Source: Arenibacter sp965652575
GTDB lineage: Bacteria > Bacteroidota > Bacteroidia > Flavobacteriales > Flavobacteriaceae
DNA: 16,725 nucleotides
Assembly (NCBI GenBank): GCA_965652575.1
Contig: CBFGWQ010000073.1
Span: 1-16,725 of the forward strand
Direction: 5' to 3'
Positions within the stretch are counted from its first letter, which is position 1. Each line of letters starts with the position of its first letter. This document shows positions 8,783 through 14,769 of this stretch, in pieces. Both the position numbers and the translations under genes were made by a program. The notes below the pieces were generated by a model. It worked only from the letters and a program-made list of their open reading frames with translations. It was not told the origin of the DNA and did not search any database.

Positions 8783-8815
8783 CAAAAATACGAATTTTTT
8801 TTTCGTATGTCACAA
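8783..8815 (-). promoter_or_regulatory. Bacteroidota-type promoter of the ABC-F gene, overlapped by an inverted repeat
   Basis: The minus strand has TATTTTTG (8790-8783), an exact TAnnTTTG -7 box, with TTG (8815-8813) 22 bases upstream as the -33 element. A perfect inverted repeat ATACGAA-N7-TTCGTAT (8788-8808) overlaps the edge of the -7 box and could be an operator. Transcription would start near 8777, giving a leader of about 105 bases. Confidence 0.6.
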
Positions 8816-8840
8816 CGTAAGGGTATGGTCACTTGTTATT

Positions 8841-8953
8841 GAACTCGCCTTGAGTTATCAAATTCAAGCATCCCGATAGCTATCGGGATAAGATTTTGTG
8901 CCCGGATGAAGGTTTTTTTTAAGCCACATAGCAGGGCTACGGGGCGAAAAAAG
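8841..8953. repeat. Dispersed palindromic repeat, copy A
   Basis: About 113 bases are nearly identical, in the same orientation, to 15906-16017. It contains the perfect 20-base palindrome ATCCCGATAGCTATCGGGAT. It ends in a second imperfect stem between a T-run plus AAGCC and GGGGCG plus an A-run. It lies just upstream of a minus-strand gene's promoter, as copy B does. It is a non-coding, REP-like or MITE-like element; no terminal repeats typical of a transposon are evident. Confidence 0.85.
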
Positions 8954-9081
8954 TTCATTATATCTTTTTTATGGGCCCAATGTAACAAATAATTTTAGTT
9001 GTATTGCATTATGATAGGATTTGCAGCTTTTCTACTTCAGAGAACCTCCGTAAACCATCATAAAACTATTGATCAGGAAAC
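8954..9081. other. Intergenic stretch with no recognised feature
   Basis: This lies between the dispersed repeat and the operon terminator. It has no open frame of note. I see only a 12-base match (GAACCTCCGTAA, 9044-9055) to the minus strand of the ABC-F terminator region, possibly by chance. Confidence 0.4.
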
Positions 9082-9104
9082 AAAAAAGCCCCTTAAAGAG
9101 GCTT
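9082..9104 (-). terminator. Rho-independent terminator of the AraC/lipoprotein operon
   Basis: On the minus strand AAGCCTCTTTAAGGGGCTT folds into a stem with one mismatch and a 3-base loop, followed by a T-run and TTTG. It is the first terminator after the hydrolase stop (9415), so the mRNA would carry a structured 3' UTR of about 310 bases that includes the G/T-rich element. Confidence 0.7.
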
Positions 9105-9127
9105 ATATGGTTTCGATATTTTTAAAA

Positions 9128-9356
9128 TTATAGATTTGTGCAACGGGTACCATTGTTGTATGCTGGCAGGCTTTTGTTCTGCTTGTCCGTCAGCGTTGGG
9201 AAAGCCATACTCTTTGCCAAGTATGGCTTTGCTGATTTTTGCTTCGATCGGCATAACCCGAACAGGTTTGGTTCTGCCCTCACTTGTCGCAAAAATTTGG
9301 TTTGCGTAGTGGCTTTGTGCGGTTTGGCAAGCCGCTTGTGGTTCATGGCCACAATT
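9128..9356. repeat. G/T-rich hairpin-forming intergenic element, copy 1
   Basis: This non-coding block is strongly G/T-rich on the plus strand (C/A-rich in the operon's sense direction), unlike the neighbouring genes. It contains a perfect 11-bp hairpin, AAAGCCATACT (9201-9211) with AGTATGGCTTT (9220-9230). It shares words such as TGTGCGGTT and GCGTTGG with 13010-13108. Open frames across it are compositional artefacts without motifs. It resembles structured cassette-end sequences, but no integron attC core consensus is visible. Confidence 0.5.
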
Positions 9357-9414
9357 TAAAAGTGGCTATCGGCAGGTATTTGTATGGTTTTGACGTTGTA
9401 CCAATTCCTTTTCC

Positions 9415-10476
9415 TTATTTTAAATTTTCCTTAAAAAATGATTCCAATTTGTTAAAAGGGATCATATCCAATTTATCGTACAGATCGGTGTGGACACCGT
9501 TCGGAATAAGCATCAATTCCTTGGGTTCGGAAGCATTTTTATAAGCATCCTCACTGAAATATTTAGAGTGGGCGTTTTCTCCTGCGATCAACAACATTGG
9601 TCTTGGTGAAATTTCTTTAATATAGGTCAAGAGCGGTGCGTTCATAAAGGACAAGCTATTGGTTGCTGTCCATGAGCCATTGGAGTTTAAGGAGCGCTCG
9701 TGAAAACCTCTGTCGGTTTTGTAATAATCATAATATTCTTTTACAAATTGGGGAGATGACCCATTGGTCTGTGCCAATCCGTTTTCAGGATATTTAGGGG
9801 TACCGTTTTTGGCATCTTCCCAACGCTGTAAACTCATTTGTTCTAACATTTTAGTGCGTTGTTCAGGGGTAGTAGAGCCAAAATATCCTTCTGCATTTAC
9901 CCTCGACATATCGTACATACTGGTGGTGGCAACGGCTTTTACTCTTTTATCCACTGCAGTTGCATTCAATGCAAAACCACCAAATCCGCAAATCCCGATG
10001 ATGCCCAATTTGTTTCTATCCACCTTTTCCTGCAGACCTAGAAAGTCGATAGCTGCACTGAAATCTTCCGTGTTGATGTCGGGCGATGCCACATTGCGGG
10101 GTTCGCCACCACTTTCGCCTGTATAGGACGGGTCAAAAGCCAACGCTATAAAACCACGTTCTGCCATTTGGTTGGCATACAATCCTGATGACTGCTCTTT
10201 TACCGCTCCGAAAGGTCCGCTGATGGCCAATGCAGGTAAATTGTTTCCTCCGTTTTTCGGGATGTACAAATCGCCCGTAAGTTCAATGCCGTAACGGTTT
10301 TTAAAGGTTGCTTTTTCTCTTGTTACCTTATCACTTAGTTCAAAAGTATAATGTTCTGCTGTATTGCTCATTGTTGCTGATTTTTGTGTTTGTTCTTCTT
10401 GTTTGACTTCTGATTTTTGCTGACAAGCTCCCAATATCAACAGGGAAAAGGTCATTGCTGCCAATTGTGCCTTCAT
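9415..10476 (-). CDS. Lipoprotein alpha/beta hydrolase with cysteine nucleophile (dienelactone-hydrolase-like)
   Basis: I place the start at 10476, not at the in-frame ATG at 10515. That gives 353 residues, a good AAGGAAA ribosome-binding site, and a clean lipoprotein signal (MKAQLAAMTFSLLILGAC, lipid Cys18). It also starts 16 bases after the cupin stop rather than overlapping it. The alpha/beta hydrolase fold is indicated by SGPFGAVKEQ (oxyanion region), the DPSYTGESGG loop, and the nucleophile elbow GICGFGG with C163 in place of the usual serine. The likely acid is E300 (AGENAHS) and the likely base H329 (NGVHTDLYD). Cysteine nucleophiles are known in dienelactone hydrolases. The substrate is unknown. 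It is the last gene of a five-gene operon; the lipid anchor places it in the envelope. Confidence 0.85.
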   Translation of the reverse strand: MKAQLAAMTFSLLILGACQQKSEVKQEEQTQKSATMSNTAEHYTFELSDKVTREKATFKNRYGIELTGDLYIPKNGGNNLPALAISGPFGAVKEQSSGLYANQMAERGFIALAFDPSYTGESGGEPRNVASPDINTEDFSAAIDFLGLQEKVDRNKLGIIGICGFGGFALNATAVDKRVKAVATTSMYDMSRVNAEGYFGSTTPEQRTKMLEQMSLQRWEDAKNGTPKYPENGLAQTNGSSPQFVKEYYDYYKTDRGFHERSLNSNGSWTATNSLSFMNAPLLTYIKEISPRPMLLIAGENAHSKYFSEDAYKNASEPKELMLIPNGVHTDLYDKLDMIPFNKLESFFKENLK

Positions 10477-10492
10477 TTTCCTTGTTTTAATT

Positions 10493-10996
10493 TTATTCTT
10501 TTTTGTACTGTTCATCCGTTACGGCTTCCTGCCAATTTACAATGCCTTTTTCGGTGTTCGGGAGGATGTATAGTTGCTGTAAACCTATATCAGGACTTGC
10601 TCCATGCCAATGCCTTACATTTGGGGGGCATTTTATTACATCTCCTTTTTTGATGGTCGTAATGGGTTCTCCTTCAATTTGGTGGTAGCCAACTCCGTCC
10701 GTAATAATCAATATTTGCCCTGATGGATGCGTATGCCAATTGCTTCTTGCCCCAGGTTCAAAATACACGTTGCCAACGGCTGTGGTAAAAACGGAATCAA
10801 TAGCCACCAATCCAATGTTATAGGCGTTCCCTGTAAAAAAATCTGCCGGACCTTTTTCGCCTTTCGGGAAAATAGCGTCCAATTCTTTTTTGTCTGTTTT
10901 CATATTTTCTTGTTTTTTTTCATTGTTTGTATTGCAAGCGGTTATCAGGAATAGACTTCCCGTGAGTATTGCAATGGTTTTGATGTACTTGTTCAT
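10493..10996 (-). CDS. Lipoprotein cupin, Mn-type (mandelonitrile-lyase-like / carboxymuconolactone-associated)
   Basis: This is a 167-residue protein with a lipoprotein signal (LITAC, lipid Cys21) and one cupin barrel. Motif 1 is PGARSNWHTHPSGQ with H88, H90 and Q94; motif 2 is GDVIKCPPNVRHWHG with H129. A Gln where most cupins have Glu, plus the PGAR...WHTHP...GQ pattern, resembles the Mn-dependent cupin hydroxynitrile lyases and cupins linked to carboxymuconolactone decarboxylases, as I remember them. A clear AAAGGA precedes the ATG. It starts 17 bases after the cyclophilin-like gene and is followed after 16 bases by the hydrolase, so it is translated from the same mRNA. The true reaction is not determined; a small-molecule lyase, isomerase or dioxygenase is possible. 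Confidence 0.88.
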   Translation of the reverse strand: MNKYIKTIAILTGSLFLITACNTNNEKKQENMKTDKKELDAIFPKGEKGPADFFTGNAYNIGLVAIDSVFTTAVGNVYFEPGARSNWHTHPSGQILIITDGVGYHQIEGEPITTIKKGDVIKCPPNVRHWHGASPDIGLQQLYILPNTEKGIVNWQEAVTDEQYKKE

Positions 10997-11013
10997 ATCC
11001 TTTAATTTTTGGG

Positions 11014-11463
11014 TTATTCTTCCAACATAATGGTTACGGTTATTCTTGCCCCTGCCTTAAAATGCGCTATTCCGCTTGTGATTTTTCCCAAGGAAATCAA
11101 CCCGTTGGAATAGCTGAAATCTTTATAGAACAAAGCAATGTTTCCCCAGGGGGCGTACAAGGCAATATCCCCAACGGATGGGGCAAAACCTTTGGGCGCG
11201 TCTTTTGTAGAAAGTTTTCGCGACGGATAGAATATCTTTTCCGTATGGGCATAATCGTCCATTTCTACGGTAAGCGGAAGCATGGCCGCAAAATCCCTGC
11301 TTGTGGGATTGTCGTACAAAATTGCCCTTGCCGTATTATCCCCTATGGTTATTTTTAGTTTCATTCTGTCTTGTATTGATGTGCTCAACTCCTTATCCGT
11401 ATTCCAGGCATACATTTGAATACAGCCAAGAACAAGGATGACGGCATATAACGGCATCTTCAT
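11014..11463 (-). CDS. Cyclophilin-like-fold protein, probable lipoprotein
   Basis: This is a 149-residue protein. Residues 1-14 form a short hydrophobic signal ending VLGC, a plausible lipobox with Cys14. The rest matches the small bacterial 'cyclophilin-like fold' family (MKLKITIGDN, ARAILYDNPTSRDFAAMLPL, YPSRKLS, PSVGDIALYAPWGNIALFYKD, GLISLGKI). Members have the cyclophilin barrel shape but usually lack known prolyl-isomerase activity, and their biochemical role is unknown. The start codon overlaps the acetyltransferase stop (TAATG), so the two are translationally coupled. Family members often sit beside alpha/beta hydrolases and cupins, as here. Confidence 0.85.
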   Translation of the reverse strand: MKMPLYAVILVLGCIQMYAWNTDKELSTSIQDRMKLKITIGDNTARAILYDNPTSRDFAAMLPLTVEMDDYAHTEKIFYPSRKLSTKDAPKGFAPSVGDIALYAPWGNIALFYKDFSYSNGLISLGKITSGIAHFKAGARITVTIMLEE

Positions 11464-12029
11464 TATTTTTTGATGGGTTTAATGATTTTTGCCGGAATAC
11501 CGCCTGCCACCACATTGTCGGGAACGTCTTTTGAAACCACCGAACCTGCTGCAATTACCGAATTTTTGCCAATGGTAACGCCTTGTAGAATTGTGGCATT
11601 TGCACCAATCCAAGCGTTCTTTTTAATGTGAATGGGTTTTGGAACAAGCGAATGGCGTTCTTCGGGCAAAATAGGATGTCCTTCGGACAGCAAACAAACT
11701 TTTGGGGCTATCAGTACGTTGTCTTCAATAGTAATTCCTCCCAAATCCAAAAAGACACAATCAAAGTTGATAAATACGTTTTTACCGATTTTGGTATGCT
11801 TTCCGTAGTTGATGTACAGCGGGGTAAATACAGCTGTACTTTCGTCAATTTCCGAATCTGTGATTTGGCCCAATAAATCCCTGACTTCATTTGGGTCGGC
11901 AGAGTTGTTCATCTTTACGAGCAGTTTATTCGTTTCGTATGATGCGTTTCTCAATTTTTTTCGTTGGCCGTCACTGGACGGAATAACTTCCCCGTTTCCC
12001 AATCGCTCAAAAATGTCCGATTTATCCAT
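11463..12029 (-). CDS. Hexapeptide-repeat O-acetyltransferase (maltose/galactoside acetyltransferase family)
   Basis: This 188-residue protein has an N-terminal maltose-acetyltransferase-type helical region (1-60) and a left-handed beta-helix of hexapeptide repeats (about 70-188: IGKNVFINFD, IEDNVLIAPKV, IKKNAWIGANATILQGVTIG, NSVIAAGSVVSKDVP). The catalytic histidine is H118 in SEGHPILPEER, matching the GHP motif of LacA/Maa enzymes, which move acetyl from acetyl-CoA to a sugar hydroxyl. It has no signal peptide and is cytoplasmic. It lies 77 bases after the AraC gene, with a perfect inverted repeat directly before its ATG, and it shares TAATG with the next gene. The acceptor is not predictable. 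Confidence 0.92.
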   Translation of the reverse strand: MDKSDIFERLGNGEVIPSSDGQRKKLRNASYETNKLLVKMNNSADPNEVRDLLGQITDSEIDESTAVFTPLYINYGKHTKIGKNVFINFDCVFLDLGGITIEDNVLIAPKVCLLSEGHPILPEERHSLVPKPIHIKKNAWIGANATILQGVTIGKNSVIAAGSVVSKDVPDNVVAGGIPAKIIKPIKK

Positions 12030-12051
12030 CTTTGTATTCTTTGATACAAAG
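12030..12051 (-). promoter_or_regulatory. Inverted repeat abutting the acetyltransferase start (candidate operator)
   Basis: CTTTGTAT-N6-ATACAAAG is a perfect 8-bp inverted repeat ending one base before the ATG. The half-site CTTTGTA recurs at the promoter of the AraC gene (12982-12976, minus), so both could be bound by the same regulator. As RNA the arms could also form a hairpin at the ribosome-binding site. The sequence is seen; the role is inferred. Confidence 0.45.
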
Positions 12052-12106
12052 GTCCGCGGATTTTAATAGGTGTGGGTAAAGATTTTCAAACCAATGATTA
12101 AGAAAT

Positions 12107-12973
12107 TCAAACTTTTTCTAAACGAGCGGAGGAAGGACTTGTCCCTGTTTGTTTTTTGAAGAAATTGTTGAAGTAAGTCGGGTACTCAAATCCCAAAGCG
12201 TATGCAATTTCCGAAACGTTCCAGTCCGTATGTTGCAAAATGGCTTTGGCTTCATTGGTAATTCTTTCTGAAATGTGGATAGTTGTTGTTTTTCCCGTAA
12301 CTTTCTTTACAGCGCGGTTCAGGGAATTGACATGTACCGAAATGTCTTTTGCATAGTCCTTGGCGGTTCTCAATTGAAGTGGTCTGTCGGGACTTTCTAT
12401 AGGAAATTGTCGTTCCAGGAGTTCCATAAAAACATTGGTCAATCGTTCCGCTCCGTTTTTGTCCTGGTTGTAACGTTCAGACGGTTTTAATTTTAAGGAT
12501 TCGTGTAAAATCAAGTCGATATAATTACGGATCAAGTCGTCTTTATGTTCATAATCAGATTGTTGTTCTTCAATCATTTTTTGGAAAATATTGTTCAAAA
12601 ACAGGCGTTGTTCTTCCGAAATTTCCAAAATCGGTGTACCTCCCATTCTGAACAAAGGCGATTTTTGCAGGTTTTCCGAATGTCTTCCCGAGGTGAAAAA
12701 ATCCTCCGAAAACAAAATGGTGTAGCCAACATATCGGGTAGAAAGTGTTTCCCACGAATAGGGAATGTTCGGGTTTCCAAAAAACAGGATAGTGCCTTCG
12801 GCATCAAAACTTCTATCGGCATAATGAACACGGCTTTTGCCCGTGGTCAAACAGATTTTATAAAAATCCTTTCGGCTGTATGCCTTGGTAGCGTTGCCAT
12901 CTTTTTCGATCTGAAAGACGTTGAAACCTTTCAGTTTTAACTCGTTGTTGTATGTTGATAATATTCTCGGCAT
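12107..12973 (-). CDS. AraC-family transcriptional regulator
   Basis: This 288-residue protein has an N-terminal cupin-like sensing half (1-150) and a C-terminal AraC DNA-binding domain with two helix-turn-helix units. The first is at about 205-225 (AKDYAKDISVHVNSLNRAVK). The second, at 252-280, has the family signature WNVSEIAYALGF and YFNNFFKKQTGTSP. It is the first gene of the operon and probably its activator. Family members with this layout respond to small molecules, but the ligand is unknown. The start at 12973 lies only 5 bases after a -7 box, so the mRNA may be leaderless. Confidence 0.92.
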   Translation of the reverse strand: MPRILSTYNNELKLKGFNVFQIEKDGNATKAYSRKDFYKICLTTGKSRVHYADRSFDAEGTILFFGNPNIPYSWETLSTRYVGYTILFSEDFFTSGRHSENLQKSPLFRMGGTPILEISEEQRLFLNNIFQKMIEEQQSDYEHKDDLIRNYIDLILHESLKLKPSERYNQDKNGAERLTNVFMELLERQFPIESPDRPLQLRTAKDYAKDISVHVNSLNRAVKKVTGKTTTIHISERITNEAKAILQHTDWNVSEIAYALGFEYPTYFNNFFKKQTGTSPSSARLEKV

Positions 12974-12977
12974 GGTA

Positions 12978-12985
12978 CAAAGTTA
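12978..12985 (-). promoter_or_regulatory. -7 promoter element of the AraC operon
   Basis: The minus strand reads TAACTTTG, an exact TAnnTTTG box, five bases before the ATG. No good TTG lies 19-22 bases upstream, which suits an activator-dependent or weak promoter. Transcription would begin at or within a few bases of the start codon. Confidence 0.45.
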
Positions 12986-13009
12986 AGAAATTCAAACAAA
13001 TTGGCGTGA

Positions 13010-13108
13010 TTGCTTTTTGTTTGTGCCGTTGGTGTCTTTCGAGCGTTGGCCTTTGCGTACCGGCAAAGACCAAATGTGCTGTCTGTGCGGTTGGTTTTTT
13101 ATGCCGTA
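13010..13108. repeat. G/T-rich hairpin-forming intergenic element, copy 2
   Basis: This has the same strand-biased composition as 9128-9356 and shares words with it (TGTGCGGTT, GCGTTGG). It contains an 11-bp stem with one mismatch, TTGGCCTTTGC (13046-13056) with GCAAAGACCAA (13063-13073). Together with copy 1 it brackets the five-gene operon. No coding frame is credible here. Nothing else is recognised between 13109 and 13155. Confidence 0.45.
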
Positions 13109-13155
13109 AAAATGTAGTTATTGGAACGGAAGAAGCTGGTCCAGGGCATTTTCTC

Positions 13156-13300
13156 AATAATTATCGGGTATTGTTAAGTCTCAAAAGTCGAATTTTAATT
13201 GTACGGTAAGCACTTTTTGCTCCAGGGGCCCATTTTTTTCCGTATTTAAATTGGACAGGGATATTCCCAGAAGGCGAACGGAATTTTCCAATTTTTCTTG
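13156..13300. repeat. 145-bp direct repeat, left copy (dinB 3'-end duplicate)
   Basis: This is identical at every base to 14770-14914, in the same orientation and 1614 bases apart. It comprises the last 120 bases of dinB plus 25 bases of downstream flank. Identity stops sharply at both ends. Confidence 0.97.
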
Positions 13301-13354
13301 AGTCGGTTCTGTTGATTTTCTTACTAAGAGAATTTTATTTCCAATTCGAGATTC
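13181..13354 (-). pseudogene. dinB C-terminal fragment fused to unrelated 5' sequence
   Basis: The copied end of dinB (13181-13300) encodes the last 39 residues of the polymerase plus stop, including the clamp-binding-like tail QLKFDF. It is in frame with an unrelated 19-codon stretch starting at an ATG at 13354 (MESRIGNK...). This gives a 58-codon open frame. Most likely it is a by-product of the duplication. It has no polymerase catalytic residues. An expressed mini-protein cannot be excluded. Confidence 0.6.
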
Positions 13355-13400
13355 CATATAAATATTTTTTTCAAATTTTAACATTTTAAACGCAAGATTG

Positions 13401-13420
13401 TTTCGTTTATTTCGTTTATT
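13401..13420. promoter_or_regulatory. Tandem 9-base repeats upstream of the antitoxin (candidate operator)
   Basis: TTTCGTTTA occurs twice in tandem (13401-13418), 30 bases before the antitoxin ATG, next to a near-match -7 box (TATTGTTG, 13417-13424). Toxin-antitoxin operons are commonly autorepressed at such repeats. The repeat is seen; the binding is inferred. Confidence 0.4.
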
Positions 13421-13448
13421 GTTGTAAAATAAAAACTGGCATAACAAA

Positions 13449-13904
13449 ATGGAAATTTACAATAATGTTAATAAAGCCTCAAAAGAGGAACAAAAGGTTG
13501 CAATTCAATCATATGATGCTCTTTCTTCCGTAATTAAGGAATTAAAGTCCAAAAATCCGGAAATTGAAATAGATGAAACTCAGGAGAGAATTAAAATTCC
13601 TTTAAGTGCATTAAAACTTTTAGGAGAGATTTTGGAAGCAATGGGTAAAGGGAAACCATTTTCTTTGGTGCCTATGGCTGCAGAAGTTACAACTCAAAAG
13701 GCAGCTGAAATTTTGGGTTGTTCCAGACCTCATTTTGTTAAACTTTTAGAGGAGGGAAAAATAGATTTCACAAAGGTTGGAAAACACCGAAGAGTGAAGT
13801 TTGAGGATGTAATGCAGTATAAAAGAAAAATGAAAGAAACTCAGAAAAGGCATATTATTGATATTATGCGATCTGATGAGGAAATTGGGTTGTATGATAC
13901 ATAG
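13449..13904 (+). CDS. Excisionase-type helix-turn-helix antitoxin
   Basis: This is a 151-residue protein. Residues 1-75 are helical and charged. Residues 79-128 form a MerR/excisionase-like helix-turn-helix (EVTTQKAAEILGCSRPHFVK, then VGKHRRVKFEDVMQYKRK), the module used to bind DNA in phage Xis proteins and in a family of PIN-toxin partners. The C-terminal tail (130-151) would be the part that contacts the toxin. The toxin gene begins inside its last codons (11-base overlap), a typical coupling of antitoxin first, toxin second. With a PIN gene directly attached, antitoxin is much more likely than a true excisionase; no integrase is nearby. The pair sits between two copies of the 145-bp direct repeat. 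Confidence 0.85.
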   Translation: MEIYNNVNKASKEEQKVAIQSYDALSSVIKELKSKNPEIEIDETQERIKIPLSALKLLGEILEAMGKGKPFSLVPMAAEVTTQKAAEILGCSRPHFVKLLEEGKIDFTKVGKHRRVKFEDVMQYKRKMKETQKRHIIDIMRSDEEIGLYDT

Positions 13905-14457
13905 TGTTCGTTTTATTTGTGTTTTGGATACAAATGTTATTTATCCAATTGAGATAAGGGATTTACTTTTTTGGTTTGCACATTATGATTTATATACTCC
14001 TAAATGGAGTGAACATATTTTTGGTGAATGGGCTGATGTAATGAAAAGAAAAGGAGTTTCACAAGAAGAAATTTCAAAACGTTTGGCAAGGGCAAATTTG
14101 GCATTTCCGGATGCCTTTGTATCTAACTATTCTGGGTTGATTACCGGATTGGAATTGCCTGACATGAATGATTGCCATGTGCTCGCCGCTGCAATCAAGA
14201 CAAATGCAAACGTAATTGTTACTAATAATATAAAAGATTTTCCAAAAGAGTATTTATCGTCTTTTGGCCTTTCAGCTAAGACCGCTGATGACTTCCTAAC
14301 GGATATTATTGATTTAAACCCTGAAGAAGCGATAAAGGCATTTAAGGAAATGGTACTATATCGACGAAATCCTGATCTGGATGAGTTTGAAGTCTTAGAT
14401 ATACTTAGAAACAGGGGATTAAAGGATACTGCCGACTTTTTGCACTCACAATTATAG
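13894..14457 (+). CDS. PIN-domain RNase toxin
   Basis: I choose ATG at 13894 (187 residues), which overlaps the antitoxin stop, rather than the in-frame ATG at 13858, because the family begins just before the first strand (VRFICVLDTN). PIN-domain acids are present: D12 in VLDTN, E40 or E45 in WSEHIFGEW, D93 in PDMNDCHVLAAAI and D115 in VTNNIKDFP. This NDCHVLAAAI/VTNNxKDFP pattern is typical of VapC-like RNases that cut tRNA or rRNA in a metal-dependent way. Residues 120-187 form a helical extension. Together with the upstream gene it forms a type II toxin-antitoxin (addiction) module. The RNA target is unknown. Confidence 0.88.
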   Translation: MIHSVRFICVLDTNVIYPIEIRDLLFWFAHYDLYTPKWSEHIFGEWADVMKRKGVSQEEISKRLARANLAFPDAFVSNYSGLITGLELPDMNDCHVLAAAIKTNANVIVTNNIKDFPKEYLSSFGLSAKTADDFLTDIIDLNPEEAIKAFKEMVLYRRNPDLDEFEVLDILRNRGLKDTADFLHSQL

Positions 14458-14769
14458 GCATATCATGAAATATACTGGGATTAATGAATAGATTTAGGTT
14501 TTAGTAAAATAATGTGCAACATTGTAGTATTAAATCCTCTAAGCTTAGGGTGCGGGATGTTTAAATTTTCCTGAATTGCGTGGTGTAGTTTCTGCTCTTA
14601 CCATATGCTATGGGGTCGATTCTATAACCCCTTATCAATTTAGGGATTATTGTTTTGTATAAGGAATTTGTTTCTTTGTTTTCCCTAAAGGGATGCATTT
14701 TATACCGAAATGCATCGCATTAACGAAGTTTTAATGCAATCATTTTAACTGATTTAATATTGGGGTATA
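14458..14769. other. Intergenic stretch downstream of the PIN toxin
   Basis: No gene is seen. It contains an 8-bp hairpin, ATGCATTT-N7-AAATGCAT (14694-14716), a short palindrome TCCCTAAAGGGA just before it, and a GGGGT/ACCCC stem near 14611-14630. None has a T-run on either strand, so none is a clear terminator. They could be the ends of the inserted segment or part of the dinB 3' UTR. Confidence 0.4.

Noticed and set aside
9128..9356. Integron attC site
   Set aside because: The block forms hairpins and lies at a gene end, but I could not find paired RYYYAAC and GTTRRRY core sites, so I only report it as an unexplained element.
9128..9544. Frames of 73-86 codons on both strands in and beside the G/T-rich block
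   Set aside because: Skewed base composition removes stops in several frames at once; the translations are low-complexity and no family is recognised.
12570..13209. Frames opposite or just upstream of the AraC gene (60-131 codons)
   Set aside because: Shadows of the regulator or products of the G/T-rich element.
13858..13893. Longer N-terminus for the PIN toxin (start at 13858)
   Set aside because: Adds 12 residues before the first conserved strand and lies deeper inside the antitoxin; the ATG at 13894 fits the usual short overlap and family start better.
13449..13904. Phage excisionase partnered with an integrase
   Set aside because: The helix-turn-helix matches excisionase-like domains, but there is no integrase in the window and the gene overlaps a PIN toxin, so antitoxin is the better call.
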